A stretch of DNA of 55,993 bases from Betaproteobacteria bacterium (GCA_947486575.1 CANKUB010000016.1:1-55993), one strand, 5' to 3'. Shown: positions 1 through 8,164, counted from the first letter of the stretch. Program-made: numbers and translations. Notes: generated from the sequence alone by a model not told the origin.

Positions 1-549
1 ATCGCGCTGGCCAAACAAAAGCCCGGTGCGATCACCTATGGCACAGGCGGCATCGGCAGCTCATCGCATCTGGCGGTGGCGCTGTTTCAAAGCCTTGCAG
101 GTGTGCGATTCAATCACATACCTTACAAGGGGGCGGGGCCTGCGCTGGGCGAAGTGATCGCCGGGCAAATCGGCTTCATGATCGCCACGGCACCCGGCGC
201 ATTGCCTCATGTAAAAGGTGGCAGGCTTCGCGCCCTTGGCGTTTCCAGTACGTCGCGTGCTGCAACGCTGCCGGAGGTGCCGGCCATCGCGGAGAGTGGA
301 TTGCCGGGTTACGACTACGTGGCCTGGTTTGGCGTTTTTTTGACCAGTGCCACGCCGCGCGCGTTGGTGACGCGGATTGACGCGCTTTATAAACAGGCGC
401 TGCTGGATGCCGATACGAAATCGCGGCTGGAGCTTGCGGGCATTACCACGCAGCCAACGACGCCGGAGAAATTTCAGGAGATGCTGCGCGTGGAAATTGC
501 TAAATGGCAAAAGATCATCACCGCAGCAGGTATCAGTGTTAAGCAATAA
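1..549 (+). CDS. Bug/TctC family tripartite tricarboxylate transporter receptor, 5' truncated by window edge
   Basis: The reading frame is open from base 1 and ends in TAA at 547-549, so this is the last 182 residues of a protein usually about 320 long. Seen: the HIPYKG segment, the APGALPHVKGGRLRALGVS stretch and a C-terminal segment with LPGYDYVAWFGVF, all typical of TctC/Bug receptors (PF03401). Family knowledge: these are periplasmic receptors that clamp carboxylated ligands and deliver them to a TctAB permease or to a signalling partner. The signal peptide lies outside the window. The next gene, 22 bases on, is another Bug receptor, so the two form a tandem pair. The ligand cannot be told. 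Confidence 0.93.
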   Translation: MALAKQKPGAITYGTGGIGSSSHLAVALFQSLAGVRFNHIPYKGAGPALGEVIAGQIGFMIATAPGALPHVKGGRLRALGVSSTSRAATLPEVPAIAESGLPGYDYVAWFGVFLTSATPRALVTRIDALYKQALLDADTKSRLELAGITTQPTTPEKFQEMLRVEIAKWQKIITAAGISVKQ

Positions 550-574
550 AATATAATAAAAACAAATACTTATG
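545..574 (-). repeat. AT-rich dispersed repeat, copy 1 (spans leader and start codon of the next Bug gene)
   Basis: The T-rich strand is the minus strand and reads CATAAGTATTTGTTTTTATT followed by an AT tail. The 11-mer core is at 555-565. It fills the gap between the two Bug genes and its outer end contains the ATG at 572. A perfect TATAAT lies at 552-557, and no Shine-Dalgarno sequence is visible. The leader AACAAATACTTATGAA is repeated exactly at the Bug gene that starts at 55566. Confidence 0.75.
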
Positions 575-1528
575 AAGATTCTGGCTATTGTGGGATTGGC
601 GGTGGTGGCATGCGCGGCGCAGGCGCAGGAGTATCCATCCAAGCCCATTCGCATGATTATTCCGTTTGTGCCCGGTGGTGCGAACGACGTATTCGGTCGC
701 CTCGCCGGTATCAAAATTACCGAGGCGCTCGGCCAGCAGGTCATTGTTGAAAATCGCGGCGGTGCGGGTGGTTCTGTCGGCATGGAGCTGGCCGCGAAAG
801 CGCCGCCCGATGGCTATACGCTGGTGCTGGGCAATATTGCGAATCTGTCGGTGAATCCTACGTTGTATCGCAAGCTCAGCTACAACCCGGTCACTGATTT
901 GCAGCCCATCACGTTGATGGCCAAGCTGCCGAGCATATTAGTGGTGCATCCCTCATTGCCAGCGAAAAACATCAAAGAGCTCATTGCACTGGCGCGTGCG
1001 CAGCCAGCATGGCTGACCTTTGGCACGGGTGGCGGGGGCAGCGGCAGTCACCTGACGATGGAGTTGTTCAAGCTGCAATCGAAAATTGATCTGGTGCACA
1101 TTCCGTACAAAGGCGTGGGGCCTGCCATGATTGATCTGCTTGCGGGGCAGATCACCATGTCATTCGGCGCGGTGCCCGGCGTTGGCCCCTACGTGCGCAG
1201 TGCACGATTGCGTGGCCTGGGTGTGACCAGTGCTGCCCGCATTGCCGCGTACCCCGACATGCCGACTGTTGCACAGGCGGGCTTGCCCGGCTTTGAAGCA
1301 ACGTTGTGGTACGGCGTGCTGGCGCCCGCAGGCACGCCGATGCCGATCATCAACCGTTTGCACGCGACGTTGATACGCGCCATGCAGTCGCCGGATATGA
1401 AGGAGCGGTTTGTGGCGGAAGGTGCAGAGCAGGTGGGCAGCACACCGCAGGAATTTCAGGCGTTTATCAAAAGCGAAATTGAACGCTGGGCGGTAGTGGT
1501 GCGGGCTTCGGGGATGCGGGCGGAGTGA
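572..1528 (+). CDS. Bug/TctC family periplasmic solute receptor
   Basis: 318 residues, the usual family length. Residues 1-18 form a signal peptide ending AQAQ before EYPSKPIR. The family pattern follows: a PFVPGGANDVFGR loop near residue 32, ENRGGAGGSVG near 60, KAPPDGYTL near 75, HIPYKG near 178 and the C-terminal LPGFEATLWYGVLAP segment. Its role is periplasmic capture of a carboxylate ligand, unidentified here. It follows the truncated Bug gene by 22 bases and is probably co-transcribed with it. The start codon lies inside an AT-rich repeat copy with no Shine-Dalgarno sequence. No TctA or TctB gene is nearby, so the permease partner must be elsewhere or absent. Confidence 0.95.
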   Translation: MKILAIVGLAVVACAAQAQEYPSKPIRMIIPFVPGGANDVFGRLAGIKITEALGQQVIVENRGGAGGSVGMELAAKAPPDGYTLVLGNIANLSVNPTLYRKLSYNPVTDLQPITLMAKLPSILVVHPSLPAKNIKELIALARAQPAWLTFGTGGGGSGSHLTMELFKLQSKIDLVHIPYKGVGPAMIDLLAGQITMSFGAVPGVGPYVRSARLRGLGVTSAARIAAYPDMPTVAQAGLPGFEATLWYGVLAPAGTPMPIINRLHATLIRAMQSPDMKERFVAEGAEQVGSTPQEFQAFIKSEIERWAVVVRASGMRAE

Positions 1529-1577
1529 CGACGACACCGCAGTCTGGCTGATGATGGGTAGGAATATGTAGGAGTGG

Positions 1578-1605
1578 TTGGGGTGGTGGTGAGACGTGCT
1601 AAAAT
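1578..1605 (+). promoter_or_regulatory. candidate sigma-70 promoter for the P460-like gene
   Basis: TTGGGG at 1578-1583 and TAAAAT at 1600-1605 are separated by 16 bases, with an extended -10 TG at 1597-1598. The site lies 57 bases before the ATG at 1662. It is judged by eye only. Confidence 0.35.
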
Positions 1606-1661
1606 TCCTGCGTAAAGCGTATCAATGATCCGTATCAACAATCACCAATCAAGGAGATGGC

Positions 1662-2210
1662 ATGTTGAAAATTATTGCAGCTATTTTGACCGCAGCGATC
1701 CTGACATCCTGTTCCACCACGGACAGCGGCCCTGTGGTCAAGCTCAAGGACAACGAACAGGCGGTGCCAGCGGGTTACAAAAGCTGGCCGAAATTTCTGA
1801 TGAATGTGCAGCGCGGTGACGCCAAGCAGGTGCGCGATATCTACATCAACCCCATCGGGGCCCGCGCTCAAAAGGGCCAGCCTTTCGCCAATGGCACCAC
1901 TATGGTGATGGAGAACTATGCGGCAAAACCGGGTGCCGATGGCAAGCTCGCCAAGGGCGAATTGCTACGCGTGTTCGTCATGGGCAAGGGTGAAGGCTGG
2001 GGCGATAGTGCGCCGCAAGGCTTGAAGAACGGCGACTGGGTTTACGCTGCGTACATGGCCGATGGCGTGACCCGTGCACCGGAACCGGCTGCAGCCTGCC
2101 GTTCATGTCATTTGCCGCTGACGAAAGTGGATTTCGTACACCGCTACGACGAATATTTCGTCACGCGCGAGGGTGGCACGTATCGCGGCCCCAGCGGCGG
2201 CGCGTATTAG
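1662..2210 (+). CDS. cytochrome P460-like c-type haem lipoprotein
   Basis: 182 residues. The N-terminus is a lipoprotein signal with lipobox LTSC (Cys17), so the protein is probably tethered to a membrane facing the periplasm. A single CRSCH c-type haem motif lies at residues 146-150, close to the C-terminus, as in the cytochrome P460 family (PF16694). The upstream YKSW, the GTTMVMENY segment and the LLRVFVMGKG stretch also fit that family. P460 proteins proper oxidise hydroxylamine and carry a Lys-haem cross-link. Whether this one does is not visible, and many members are of unknown function. A strong AAGGAG at 1651-1656 supports the ATG. It is monocistronic and faces the convergent SDR gene. 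Confidence 0.85.
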   Translation: MLKIIAAILTAAILTSCSTTDSGPVVKLKDNEQAVPAGYKSWPKFLMNVQRGDAKQVRDIYINPIGARAQKGQPFANGTTMVMENYAAKPGADGKLAKGELLRVFVMGKGEGWGDSAPQGLKNGDWVYAAYMADGVTRAPEPAAACRSCHLPLTKVDFVHRYDEYFVTREGGTYRGPSGGAY

Positions 2211-2235
2211 AATCTGCTGGAAACGGTTTAAGTGG

Positions 2236-2997
2236 TTACGCCAGCGAGGCCACCATGCCGCCATCCACCTGGATCGCGGCGCCGGTGGTAAACCCCGCCA
2301 GGTCTGAGCATAAAAAAGCCACCATCGCGCCGAGCTCCTCCGGCCGGCCGATGCGTCGCATGGGCACTTGCTGCGCCCGCAGCTTGAGGTCATAACTTTT
2401 TTCCATGGCTTCGGTGCCGACTGATGCCGGGCAGACGGTATTTACCGTGATACCCGTCGCAGCAATTTCGTTGGCCAGATGACGCAGGTAGCCGGTCAGC
2501 CCCGCGCGAAATACCGTGGATAAACCATGCTTGGTCATCGGCTGTTTGACGCTGGCTGATGTGATGCCAACGATGCGTCCCCAGCCGCGTGCGACCAGCA
2601 ACGGGGCGACTTTGGCAACCACTCTGACCGCGCCGCGTAACTGCGTTTCGTAGGCGTCCTGCCAGCGCTCATCATCGTTTTCGTCGAGCACTTCGCGCAT
2701 CGGTACGGGTGGCCGACCGGTGTTGAGTACCAGTATGTCGGGCCCGCCGAATTTGCGTTGCGTTTCACTGAGCAAGCGATTGACGTCGGCAGCGATGCGC
2801 ATATCGCCTGCGACCGGCAGCACGCGCACGCCGTGTTGTTTGGCGATGTCTGCGGCTTTGGCGCGCAGCGTATCTGCTGATCGGGCGAATAGCACGAGAT
2901 TCGCGCCTTCCGCTGCGAGCGCGCGTGCGGCGAATTCACCCAGGCCACCGCTGGAGGCGGTGACGATGGCGGTTTTACCTGTGATGCCTAGATTCAT
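2236..2997 (-). CDS. SDR family oxidoreductase with atypical active site
   Basis: 253 residues, normal for a classical short-chain dehydrogenase/reductase. The Rossmann NAD(P)-binding motif TASSGGLG is near residue 14 and the structural LNTGRPP (usually NNAG) is near 93. A Ser is present in ITSASV, but the usual YxxxK pair is replaced: the segment reads HGLSTVFRAGLTGY, with Leu and Phe at the Tyr and Lys places. A subgroup of FabG-like SDRs shows this change, so it may be a redox enzyme with altered chemistry or a non-catalytic member. It ends with the family's GAAIQVDGG motif. It lies downstream of the acyl-CoA dehydrogenase on the same strand (138-base gap), which hints at acyl-CoA metabolism. 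Confidence 0.9.
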   Translation of the reverse strand: MNLGITGKTAIVTASSGGLGEFAARALAAEGANLVLFARSADTLRAKAADIAKQHGVRVLPVAGDMRIAADVNRLLSETQRKFGGPDILVLNTGRPPVPMREVLDENDDERWQDAYETQLRGAVRVVAKVAPLLVARGWGRIVGITSASVKQPMTKHGLSTVFRAGLTGYLRHLANEIAATGITVNTVCPASVGTEAMEKSYDLKLRAQQVPMRRIGRPEELGAMVAFLCSDLAGFTTGAAIQVDGGMVASLA

Positions 2998-3097
2998 ATT
3001 GGTGTCCTTGGCTAATCGTAGCTCGTATGAAGGCCATAAGCCGCAATGCGGGGAGTACGTTCCCGTAATGCGCTGCGCTTCTTGCGGGCTACGGAAA

Positions 3098-3135
3098 TTT
3101 ACTATTTTAAATATTTGATTTTATTGTATATTTTT
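3098..3135 (+). repeat. AT-rich dispersed repeat, copy 2 (diverged)
   Basis: The stretch includes TATTTGATTTTATTG followed by TATATTTTTT, against the family form TATTTGTTTTTATTGATATT. It sits directly at the 3' end of the acyl-CoA dehydrogenase gene, whose stop codon is at 3136-3138. It is more diverged than the other copies. Confidence 0.45.
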
Positions 3136-4320
3136 TCAGAACGGCAACCCGTTTTTCAGCAAATCCCGCGCCACCACCCAGCGATGCACCTCGCTCGGTC
3201 CCTCAACAATGCGGTAAACGCGCACCACGCGCGCGATGTATTCCAGCGGCAGCGCTTTGGACATGCCCATGCCGCCAAACAACTGCATGGCGCGATCCAC
3301 CACCAAACCGGCCATTTCGGTGGCTTGCACTTTGACCATGGACGCATCGCGCCGCACATCGTTTTTGTGGTCGAGGTCCCAGGCGAGCTTGTACAGCGCC
3401 AGTCGCGTCAGTTCGATCTCGCGATAGCTGTCTGCGATCCACCACTGCACAGCCTGCCGGTCAGCGAGGGGTGCGCCGAAGGTGTGCCGTAGTTTTGCCT
3501 GTTCGATCATCATCTTCAGGCAGCGCGTGGCCAGGCCCACGCAGGTTGCGGCAATCTCCATGCGTCGCAGACCCAGCCGGCTTTGCAGCGGCGCAAATGC
3601 CTGCCCGACTTCGCCGAGCACTTGATCGTCGGTCGCGACGACGTTGTCAAAGTTGATGCCGTAAGGCGCGTAGTCGCCGCCCATCGGGTAGGTGGTGGGC
3701 ACGGAAATACCGGGCTGGTTTGCATCCAGCAAAAAGGCGGTCATGCCGCCGCGCGAGCCCTTGGCCGGATCAGTCACGGTGATAACGATCATGAAATCGG
3801 CGTAACGGGCATGGGTAATGAACTGCTTGCTGCCATTCAATATCCACTTGCCGTCCTTGCGCTCTGCGCGCATTTTCATACCGGAGACGTCGGCACCGGC
3901 ACTGGGTTCGGTGATGGCAATACAGGATTGGGTTTCGCCGCGCAAAAACGGTTTCAGGTATTTGTTGATCTGCGTGCCTTTGCACGATTCAAGCAGCATG
4001 AATACATCCGGGAAATTCGGCGCGAAGCCAAACGGGAACAGGATGCTGTGTTTGAGCTGTTCAACCACGATGCATTTGGCGAGAATGCTGGCGCCGGCTC
4101 CACCGTGTTCTTCGGGCACTTCAAGGCCCACCAGCCCTGCTGCCCTGGCTTTGTCCGTGATCTGCTTTTCCAGTTCCGGCGGCAGCAGCGGGTTGTCGGT
4201 ATAGCCGCGCTCGGCATCGCGGCGGATCACCAGCGGCTCGTGCGGGATTAATTCACGCGTGGTGAAACGGGCAGCGCTCTCGCGCAGCATGCGCAGTTCT
4301 TCGGGCAGTTCGAAATCCAT
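3136..4320 (-). CDS. acyl-CoA dehydrogenase family protein
   Basis: 394 residues, normal length. Domain order is the N-terminal helical domain (about 1-120), the middle beta domain with the FAD/substrate segment CIAITEPSAGAD near 133-144, and the C-terminal four-helix domain. The C-terminal IVEGPSEVHR carries Glu373 at the place of the catalytic base of medium-chain acyl-CoA dehydrogenase (Glu376 in that enzyme). RHTFGAPLADRQAVQW and FGGMGMS are also typical. It would oxidise an acyl-CoA to the enoyl-CoA and pass electrons to ETF; chain length is not predictable. The start ATG at 4320 has no strong ribosome-binding site. It is divergent from the Ldh gene by 121 bases and upstream of the SDR gene, so the pair may form one transcript. 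Confidence 0.95.
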   Translation of the reverse strand: MDFELPEELRMLRESAARFTTRELIPHEPLVIRRDAERGYTDNPLLPPELEKQITDKARAAGLVGLEVPEEHGGAGASILAKCIVVEQLKHSILFPFGFAPNFPDVFMLLESCKGTQINKYLKPFLRGETQSCIAITEPSAGADVSGMKMRAERKDGKWILNGSKQFITHARYADFMIVITVTDPAKGSRGGMTAFLLDANQPGISVPTTYPMGGDYAPYGINFDNVVATDDQVLGEVGQAFAPLQSRLGLRRMEIAATCVGLATRCLKMMIEQAKLRHTFGAPLADRQAVQWWIADSYREIELTRLALYKLAWDLDHKNDVRRDASMVKVQATEMAGLVVDRAMQLFGGMGMSKALPLEYIARVVRVYRIVEGPSEVHRWVVARDLLKNGLPF

Positions 4321-4441
4321 GATGTGTTTCCGCTGGGTTATTGCGACAGACGTGGTTCTTGTTCCACGTTGTTATCCTTGCTATTGTCGGCACTCGACAA
4401 CACGGATTTTGCCACACCCACTTCACGTAGCGAGACTCTCC

Positions 4442-5461
4442 ATGAAAATGATTTCCCCTGACCGCGTGCACCTGACCGCGGACGAAGCCCGCGCGCTTTC
4501 CGTCAGTGCATTGAAAAAAGCCGGTTACGACGACGAACAAGCCGGCGTGATTGCCGGGCATGTAATGGATGCGGCGTTGTGCGGCTACGAGTATTCAGGC
4601 TTGCCCAAGCTGCTGAATGTGTTTGAACACAAGAACCTGCATAAGCCGCGCCGGAAGTTAAAGGCGGTGTATGAAACGCCGATGTCGGCCATGATGGACG
4701 GCGGCAACAACTGTGGCATGTATACGCTGATGCGTGCGGCGGAAATCGCCATAGAAAAGGCGCAAAAGCACGGCTTTGGTGTGGTGGGCATGAACAACAG
4801 CTGGATGAGCGGACGCGGGGCGATTTTCGTCGAGACCATTGCGCGTGCGGGATTGATCGGCATTCACACGGTGAGTTCCACGCGGCACGTTGCCCCACCC
4901 GGCGCGTCCAAGGCCGCGTATGGCACGAATCCGTTGTCATTCGGCTTCCCGACGGCCGGTGAACCTTTCGTGATTGATATGGGTACTTCAGCTTTCATGT
5001 CCACCGATTTGCAGTTTCGTGAGCGGCGCGGCGAGTTGTTGCCCGAAGGGGTGGCTATCGACGCGCAGGGCAAACCCACGCGTAATCCGACGGACATGCG
5101 CGAAGGCGGCGCGCTGCTGGCGTTCGGCGGCTACAAGGGCTTTGCGATGGCCATGGCGGCGCAGGCGCTGGGCGTGTTCGCCGGCTCGGGTAACGATCAG
5201 GAAAAAAACTATGGTTACCTGATGATGGCGATGAAGCCGGATTTGCTGATGCCGCTGGCCGATTATCGCAGGCAGCTGTCTGAAAATCTGGCGCGCATCA
5301 AATCGACACCGCGTCAGCCCGGCGTCGAGGAAATTCGATTGCCGGGGGAGCGCTCGTTCAAGGAGCGCGAAAAACATCTGCGCGAGGGCATCGTTATCGA
5401 CAAGTTTATTTACGATGCGTTGCTGGCGGTGCCGGAGGGACAGCTTGCGCCGTATGCTTGA
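4442..5461 (+). CDS. Ldh family oxidoreductase (malate/L-lactate dehydrogenase type), paralogue 1
   Basis: 339 residues from ATG 4442; the frame stays open upstream, but the upstream part has no family similarity and covers the divergent promoter region. The family (PF02615) oxidises 2-hydroxy acids such as malate, lactate, ureidoglycolate or sulfolactate with NAD(P). Seen: VMDAALCGYEYSG, MMDGGNNCGMY, a GFGVVGMNNSWMSGRGA segment, HTVSSTRHVAPPGASKAAYG with TNPLSFGFP after it, and GYKGFAMAMAAQALGVFAGS. A paralogue with the same landmarks lies at 40626-41690. Substrate is not decided by sequence. It sits alone between divergent and convergent neighbours. The reading stops just before an inverted-repeat element. 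Confidence 0.92.
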   Translation: MKMISPDRVHLTADEARALSVSALKKAGYDDEQAGVIAGHVMDAALCGYEYSGLPKLLNVFEHKNLHKPRRKLKAVYETPMSAMMDGGNNCGMYTLMRAAEIAIEKAQKHGFGVVGMNNSWMSGRGAIFVETIARAGLIGIHTVSSTRHVAPPGASKAAYGTNPLSFGFPTAGEPFVIDMGTSAFMSTDLQFRERRGELLPEGVAIDAQGKPTRNPTDMREGGALLAFGGYKGFAMAMAAQALGVFAGSGNDQEKNYGYLMMAMKPDLLMPLADYRRQLSENLARIKSTPRQPGVEEIRLPGERSFKEREKHLREGIVIDKFIYDALLAVPEGQLAPYA

Positions 5462-5480
5462 TAGCGACTTCAAAGACTTT

Positions 5481-5561
5481 TTAGCCACAGATTTACACAG
5501 ATGAACACAGATTAAAACCCAGTCGAGGTGTTGATGTGAATCTGCGTTAATCTGTGGCAAA
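5481..5561. repeat. CACAGAT-type inverted-repeat element
   Basis: The left arm starts TTAGCCACAGATTTACACAG at 5481. The right arm (5530-5560) ends GTTAATCTGTGGCAA, an imperfect reverse complement of the left. The arms carry iterated ACACAGAT units and are separated by about 17 bases. Elements of this look are scattered in intergenic DNA of many environmental bacteria. It lies between two convergent genes and could act as a transcription end or be a MITE-like relic. Confidence 0.65.
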
Positions 5562-5608
5562 TTGTTTGTCTTTAGCAGTTGCAATGACGCCGCGCAGCCA
5601 GCCGCCAA

Positions 5609-6268
5609 TCACTGCGCTAACTCGCCCCACGCATCCCAGCGCACGCGCGCAATCACTTCAAAATCGTTGCCCAGTGATTTAATCACAGCCGCTTCGCCTT
5701 CGCCCAGATACGGCGCACCGGCGGTGGCATAAAACGGATTGCCATGGCTGACGATGATGGTGTTTTTATTTTTGAGCGGGCCTCTGTCGAACAACGCACG
5801 CAGGCCATCGTAACGGGTGATTGGCTCCTTACTGATAATGCCGCCGCGTGCTTCGGGTGCGATTTTGTAGTGCCCAAACGCCAGCTTGGCGACTTCTACC
5901 GTGCGGCAGCGCGGACTGACCAGCACGTCGCCGATGGGCAGGCCGAGTTTGCGGATGTCAGCGCCGATGCGCCGCGCTTCGTCGCGACCCTGGTCGGTCA
6001 GCGGACGCTGGTTGGCGCAGTCATCGTCGCTGCGTGATTTCACGTCGTCGCGGCTGAAGTCGGTAGCGGTGTGACGAATATAAATGGTGTAGCCACCGCG
6101 CCTTAATTCACCGAACAGTGCTGTGGGCGCAAGTTCTTGCGCGGGCGTAGCGCTGCGCCCCGGCGCGGGCGGTGGCACCGCCCCGAATTGCGGTGCAACC
6201 GTTTGCGCCTGTACGTCCAGCGAAAATAAACATAATAAAAACAAATGCTTACGATAATTCAGCGGCAT
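5609..6268 (-). CDS. histidine phosphatase (phosphoglycerate-mutase-like) family protein, exported
   Basis: 219 residues from the ATG at 6268. The first 22 residues are a signal peptide ending DVQAQ. The phosphatase motif is IRHTATD (Arg65-His66), the variant RHT that replaces RHG in part of the superfamily. Later landmarks are the VLVSPRCRTVEVAKLAFG segment and ISHGNPF with the second catalytic His. The protein is probably a periplasmic phosphatase or an inactive relative; substrate unknown. A longer frame upstream overlaps the divergent transporter gene and shows no family similarity, so I chose the signal-peptide start. An AT-rich repeat copy forms codons 6-15, giving the KHLFLLCLF core of the signal peptide. 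Confidence 0.88.
   Translation of the reverse strand: MPLNYRKHLFLLCLFSLDVQAQTVAPQFGAVPPPAPGRSATPAQELAPTALFGELRRGGYTIYIRHTATDFSRDDVKSRSDDDCANQRPLTDQGRDEARRIGADIRKLGLPIGDVLVSPRCRTVEVAKLAFGHYKIAPEARGGIISKEPITRYDGLRALFDRGPLKNKNTIIVSHGNPFYATAGAPYLGEGEAAVIKSLGNDFEVIARVRWDAWGELAQ
6224..6253 (-). repeat. AT-rich dispersed repeat, copy 3 (in signal-peptide codons)
   Basis: On the minus strand it reads CGTAAGCATTTGTTTTTATT followed by ATGTTTATTTT; the 11-mer core is at 6234-6244. It lies inside the 5' coding part of the histidine phosphatase gene and nearly matches the copy in the 5' end of the outer-membrane factor gene at 28685. Confidence 0.75.
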
Positions 6269-6337
6269 GCGGTATCCTCGCGGCGCAATGTTCACATCGG
6301 CCATCCAAGCATATCGCGTATTCCTGCAGGCAGGGCT

Positions 6338-7243
6338 ATGAACCCGCGACGCAGCGCACTCGATTGGGCGTTGCTGGCCGCCCTGGTGGCGATGTGGGGC
6401 TCGTCGTTCATGTTTATCAAGCTCGGCATTGCCACCGTGCCGACGTCTTCGCTGGTAGCGGCACGGCTGATACTCGGCGCACTGATTTTGCTCGCCATGA
6501 TGTACCTGCGTGGTGCACGTTTGCCACCGTTCGGTCGCGTGTGGGGCAACTACCTGATACTGGCGCTGCTCGGCAACTGCATACCATTTACCGCGATCAC
6601 CTGGGGCCAGCACGGCACTGACAGTGCGCTGGCGGGCATCTTGATGGCGGTGATGCCGCTGGCGACCATGGTGCTGGCGCATTTTTTCGTCAAAGGCGAA
6701 CACATGACACGTCCTCGTGTGATTGGCTTCTTGCTTGGCTTTGCGGGGATAGTCGTGCTGATGGGGCCAGCGGTGTTTGACCGAATTTCCGGGCAATCGC
6801 TTGCCACGCTGTCGCAACTGGCGATACTGCTGGGCGCACTGTGTTATGCCGGTAACAGCGTGCTCACCCGTATCCTCGCGCGCGGCGACGACGCGCTGGT
6901 GGCGTCTGCCGCCATGCTGTTGCTCGCCAGCCTGATCGCGCTACCCGTGGCGCTGGTTGTGGATCAGTCGTGGCGCATTGCGCCCGGCAACGCCTCATTC
7001 TGGGCCATTTTATGGCTGGGCGTGGGACCTACCGCGATAGCCACGGTGGTGTATTTCAAACTGATCGCCTCGGCGGGGCCGACGTTCATGTCGCTGGTTA
7101 ACTACATGAGCCCCGCAGTGGCAGTGTTTCTGGGCGTGGCACTGCTGGGCGAAACGCCGGGCATCCACGCTTACATTGCCTTGGCACTGATCTTGCTCGG
7201 TATTGCAGTGTCGCAATGGCGCTCAGGCGCGTCACGGACTTGA
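6338..7243 (+). CDS. DMT superfamily permease (EamA domain)
   Basis: 301 residues from ATG 6338, with GCAGG just upstream as a weak ribosome-binding site. Ten hydrophobic segments form two EamA repeats (about 8-140 and 155-295), with the entry signature WGSSFMFIKLGI near residue 18 and a repeat-1 end ALTWGQHGT-like region. Family members export amino acids, purines or other small metabolites across the inner membrane; substrate is unknown here. It is transcribed away from the histidine phosphatase gene, with a short shared promoter region. DUF3567 follows 93 bases later on the same strand but with its own strong ribosome-binding site. Confidence 0.92.
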   Translation: MNPRRSALDWALLAALVAMWGSSFMFIKLGIATVPTSSLVAARLILGALILLAMMYLRGARLPPFGRVWGNYLILALLGNCIPFTAITWGQHGTDSALAGILMAVMPLATMVLAHFFVKGEHMTRPRVIGFLLGFAGIVVLMGPAVFDRISGQSLATLSQLAILLGALCYAGNSVLTRILARGDDALVASAAMLLLASLIALPVALVVDQSWRIAPGNASFWAILWLGVGPTAIATVVYFKLIASAGPTFMSLVNYMSPAVAVFLGVALLGETPGIHAYIALALILLGIAVSQWRSGASRT

Positions 7244-7336
7244 AAACCGGGTGTTTGCCCTTATGTGCAAGCTGTAACCAATTGGATGGCGGCGCGTTTA
7301 AGGCAGTGTGGCGGCGCAAACAGAAGGAGGTGGCAT

Positions 7337-7570
7337 ATGAACGTGGTCTACAACAGCGAAAACTACTACGTGGTCGAGTATGCTGAACGGCGCGGTTTCG
7401 AGCTGGTGGATAAACACAGCCGCCGCAGCACCTTCTTTCACGGTGACGTGGCGGAGAAATTCGCGCAGTCAATCAATGGCGTGATAGCCGAAGATGCCTC
7501 GCCGGAAAATATCGACGATTTTCTCGGCAACTTTGATGTGCTGATGGGGCAGCCATTGGTGCTGCACTGA
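7337..7570 (+). CDS. DUF3567 family protein
   Basis: 77 residues. The sequence pattern MNVVYNSENYYVVEY, GFELVDKHSRRSTFFHGDVAE, ENIDDFLGNFD and the C-terminal MGQPLVLH matches the small DUF3567 family known from Betaproteobacteria. No function is established. An excellent AAGGAGG at 7324-7330 fixes the ATG at 7337, although the frame is open further upstream. It is a useful taxonomic marker for this window. Confidence 0.9.
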   Translation: MNVVYNSENYYVVEYAERRGFELVDKHSRRSTFFHGDVAEKFAQSINGVIAEDASPENIDDFLGNFDVLMGQPLVLH

Positions 7571-7588
7571 GGGCGTCTTACACCACTG

Positions 7589-8164
7589 TTATTGTTGATC
7601 CAGCAGCGATTTATCATGCACCACTGGCGTCTGTCCCGGTGGTGGATTCGCCAGCGCTTCTTCCAGTGATTTCGCGCCGCGCCATTGTTCCTTGGGGCGA
7701 GTGATACCGTCGCTGCCGACCTGATCGAGCCCCCAGTAAATTTCGAGATTGTGGCCGTCGGGGTCGAGAAACTCCACGGCAATTTGTACCCCAGCCCGGC
7801 GGCGTCCGTCGAAGAGGATGGTGGCACCGCTGTCGCGCAAATGTTTGCGGGCGCGAAATACCTCGTCTAGCGAGCCGACCTCGAACGCCATGTGATGCAA
7901 CTCGCGCTTTTGTGATGGCCCCACAGCACCGCCGATGAGTGCGACGCCGTGATGGTCGGGGTTTAGTCGCATGAACACCATACCGCCGGGCATCATGTCG
8001 TCGCCGTAAATATCGGATACCTTGAAGCCGAGTACGCCAGTGTAAAACGCAATCGAGCGTTGAAGGTCAGCGACCATCAGCACCACATGGCCGATCTTGC
8101 GCAGTTCAAACGGCAGGGCTAGGTGGCGGATGGCGGCGCGCAGCGCTTCGGTATCGACGGTCAT
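7589..8164 (-). CDS. VOC family (glyoxalase/extradiol dioxygenase-like) protein
   Basis: 191 residues from ATG 8164; a start at 8209 would overlap the aldolase gene. One vicinal-oxygen-chelate domain covers about residues 22-150. IGHVVLMVADLQRSIAFY holds His26, ELHHMAFEV holds the second His (90 or 91) and DPDGHNLEIYW holds Glu141, together a 2-His-1-carboxylate metal site as in extradiol dioxygenases. The reaction could be ring cleavage or another metal-dependent step. It is 16 bases downstream of a class II aldolase gene on the same strand, so the two are almost surely one transcript and may act in one pathway. Confidence 0.9.
   Translation of the reverse strand: MTVDTEALRAAIRHLALPFELRKIGHVVLMVADLQRSIAFYTGVLGFKVSDIYGDDMMPGGMVFMRLNPDHHGVALIGGAVGPSQKRELHHMAFEVGSLDEVFRARKHLRDSGATILFDGRRRAGVQIAVEFLDPDGHNLEIYWGLDQVGSDGITRPKEQWRGAKSLEEALANPPPGQTPVVHDKSLLDQQ

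Noticed and set aside
6269-6817. Upstream extension of the histidine phosphatase frame
   Set aside because: It overlaps the divergent DMT transporter gene, has no domain, and a good signal peptide begins at 6268.
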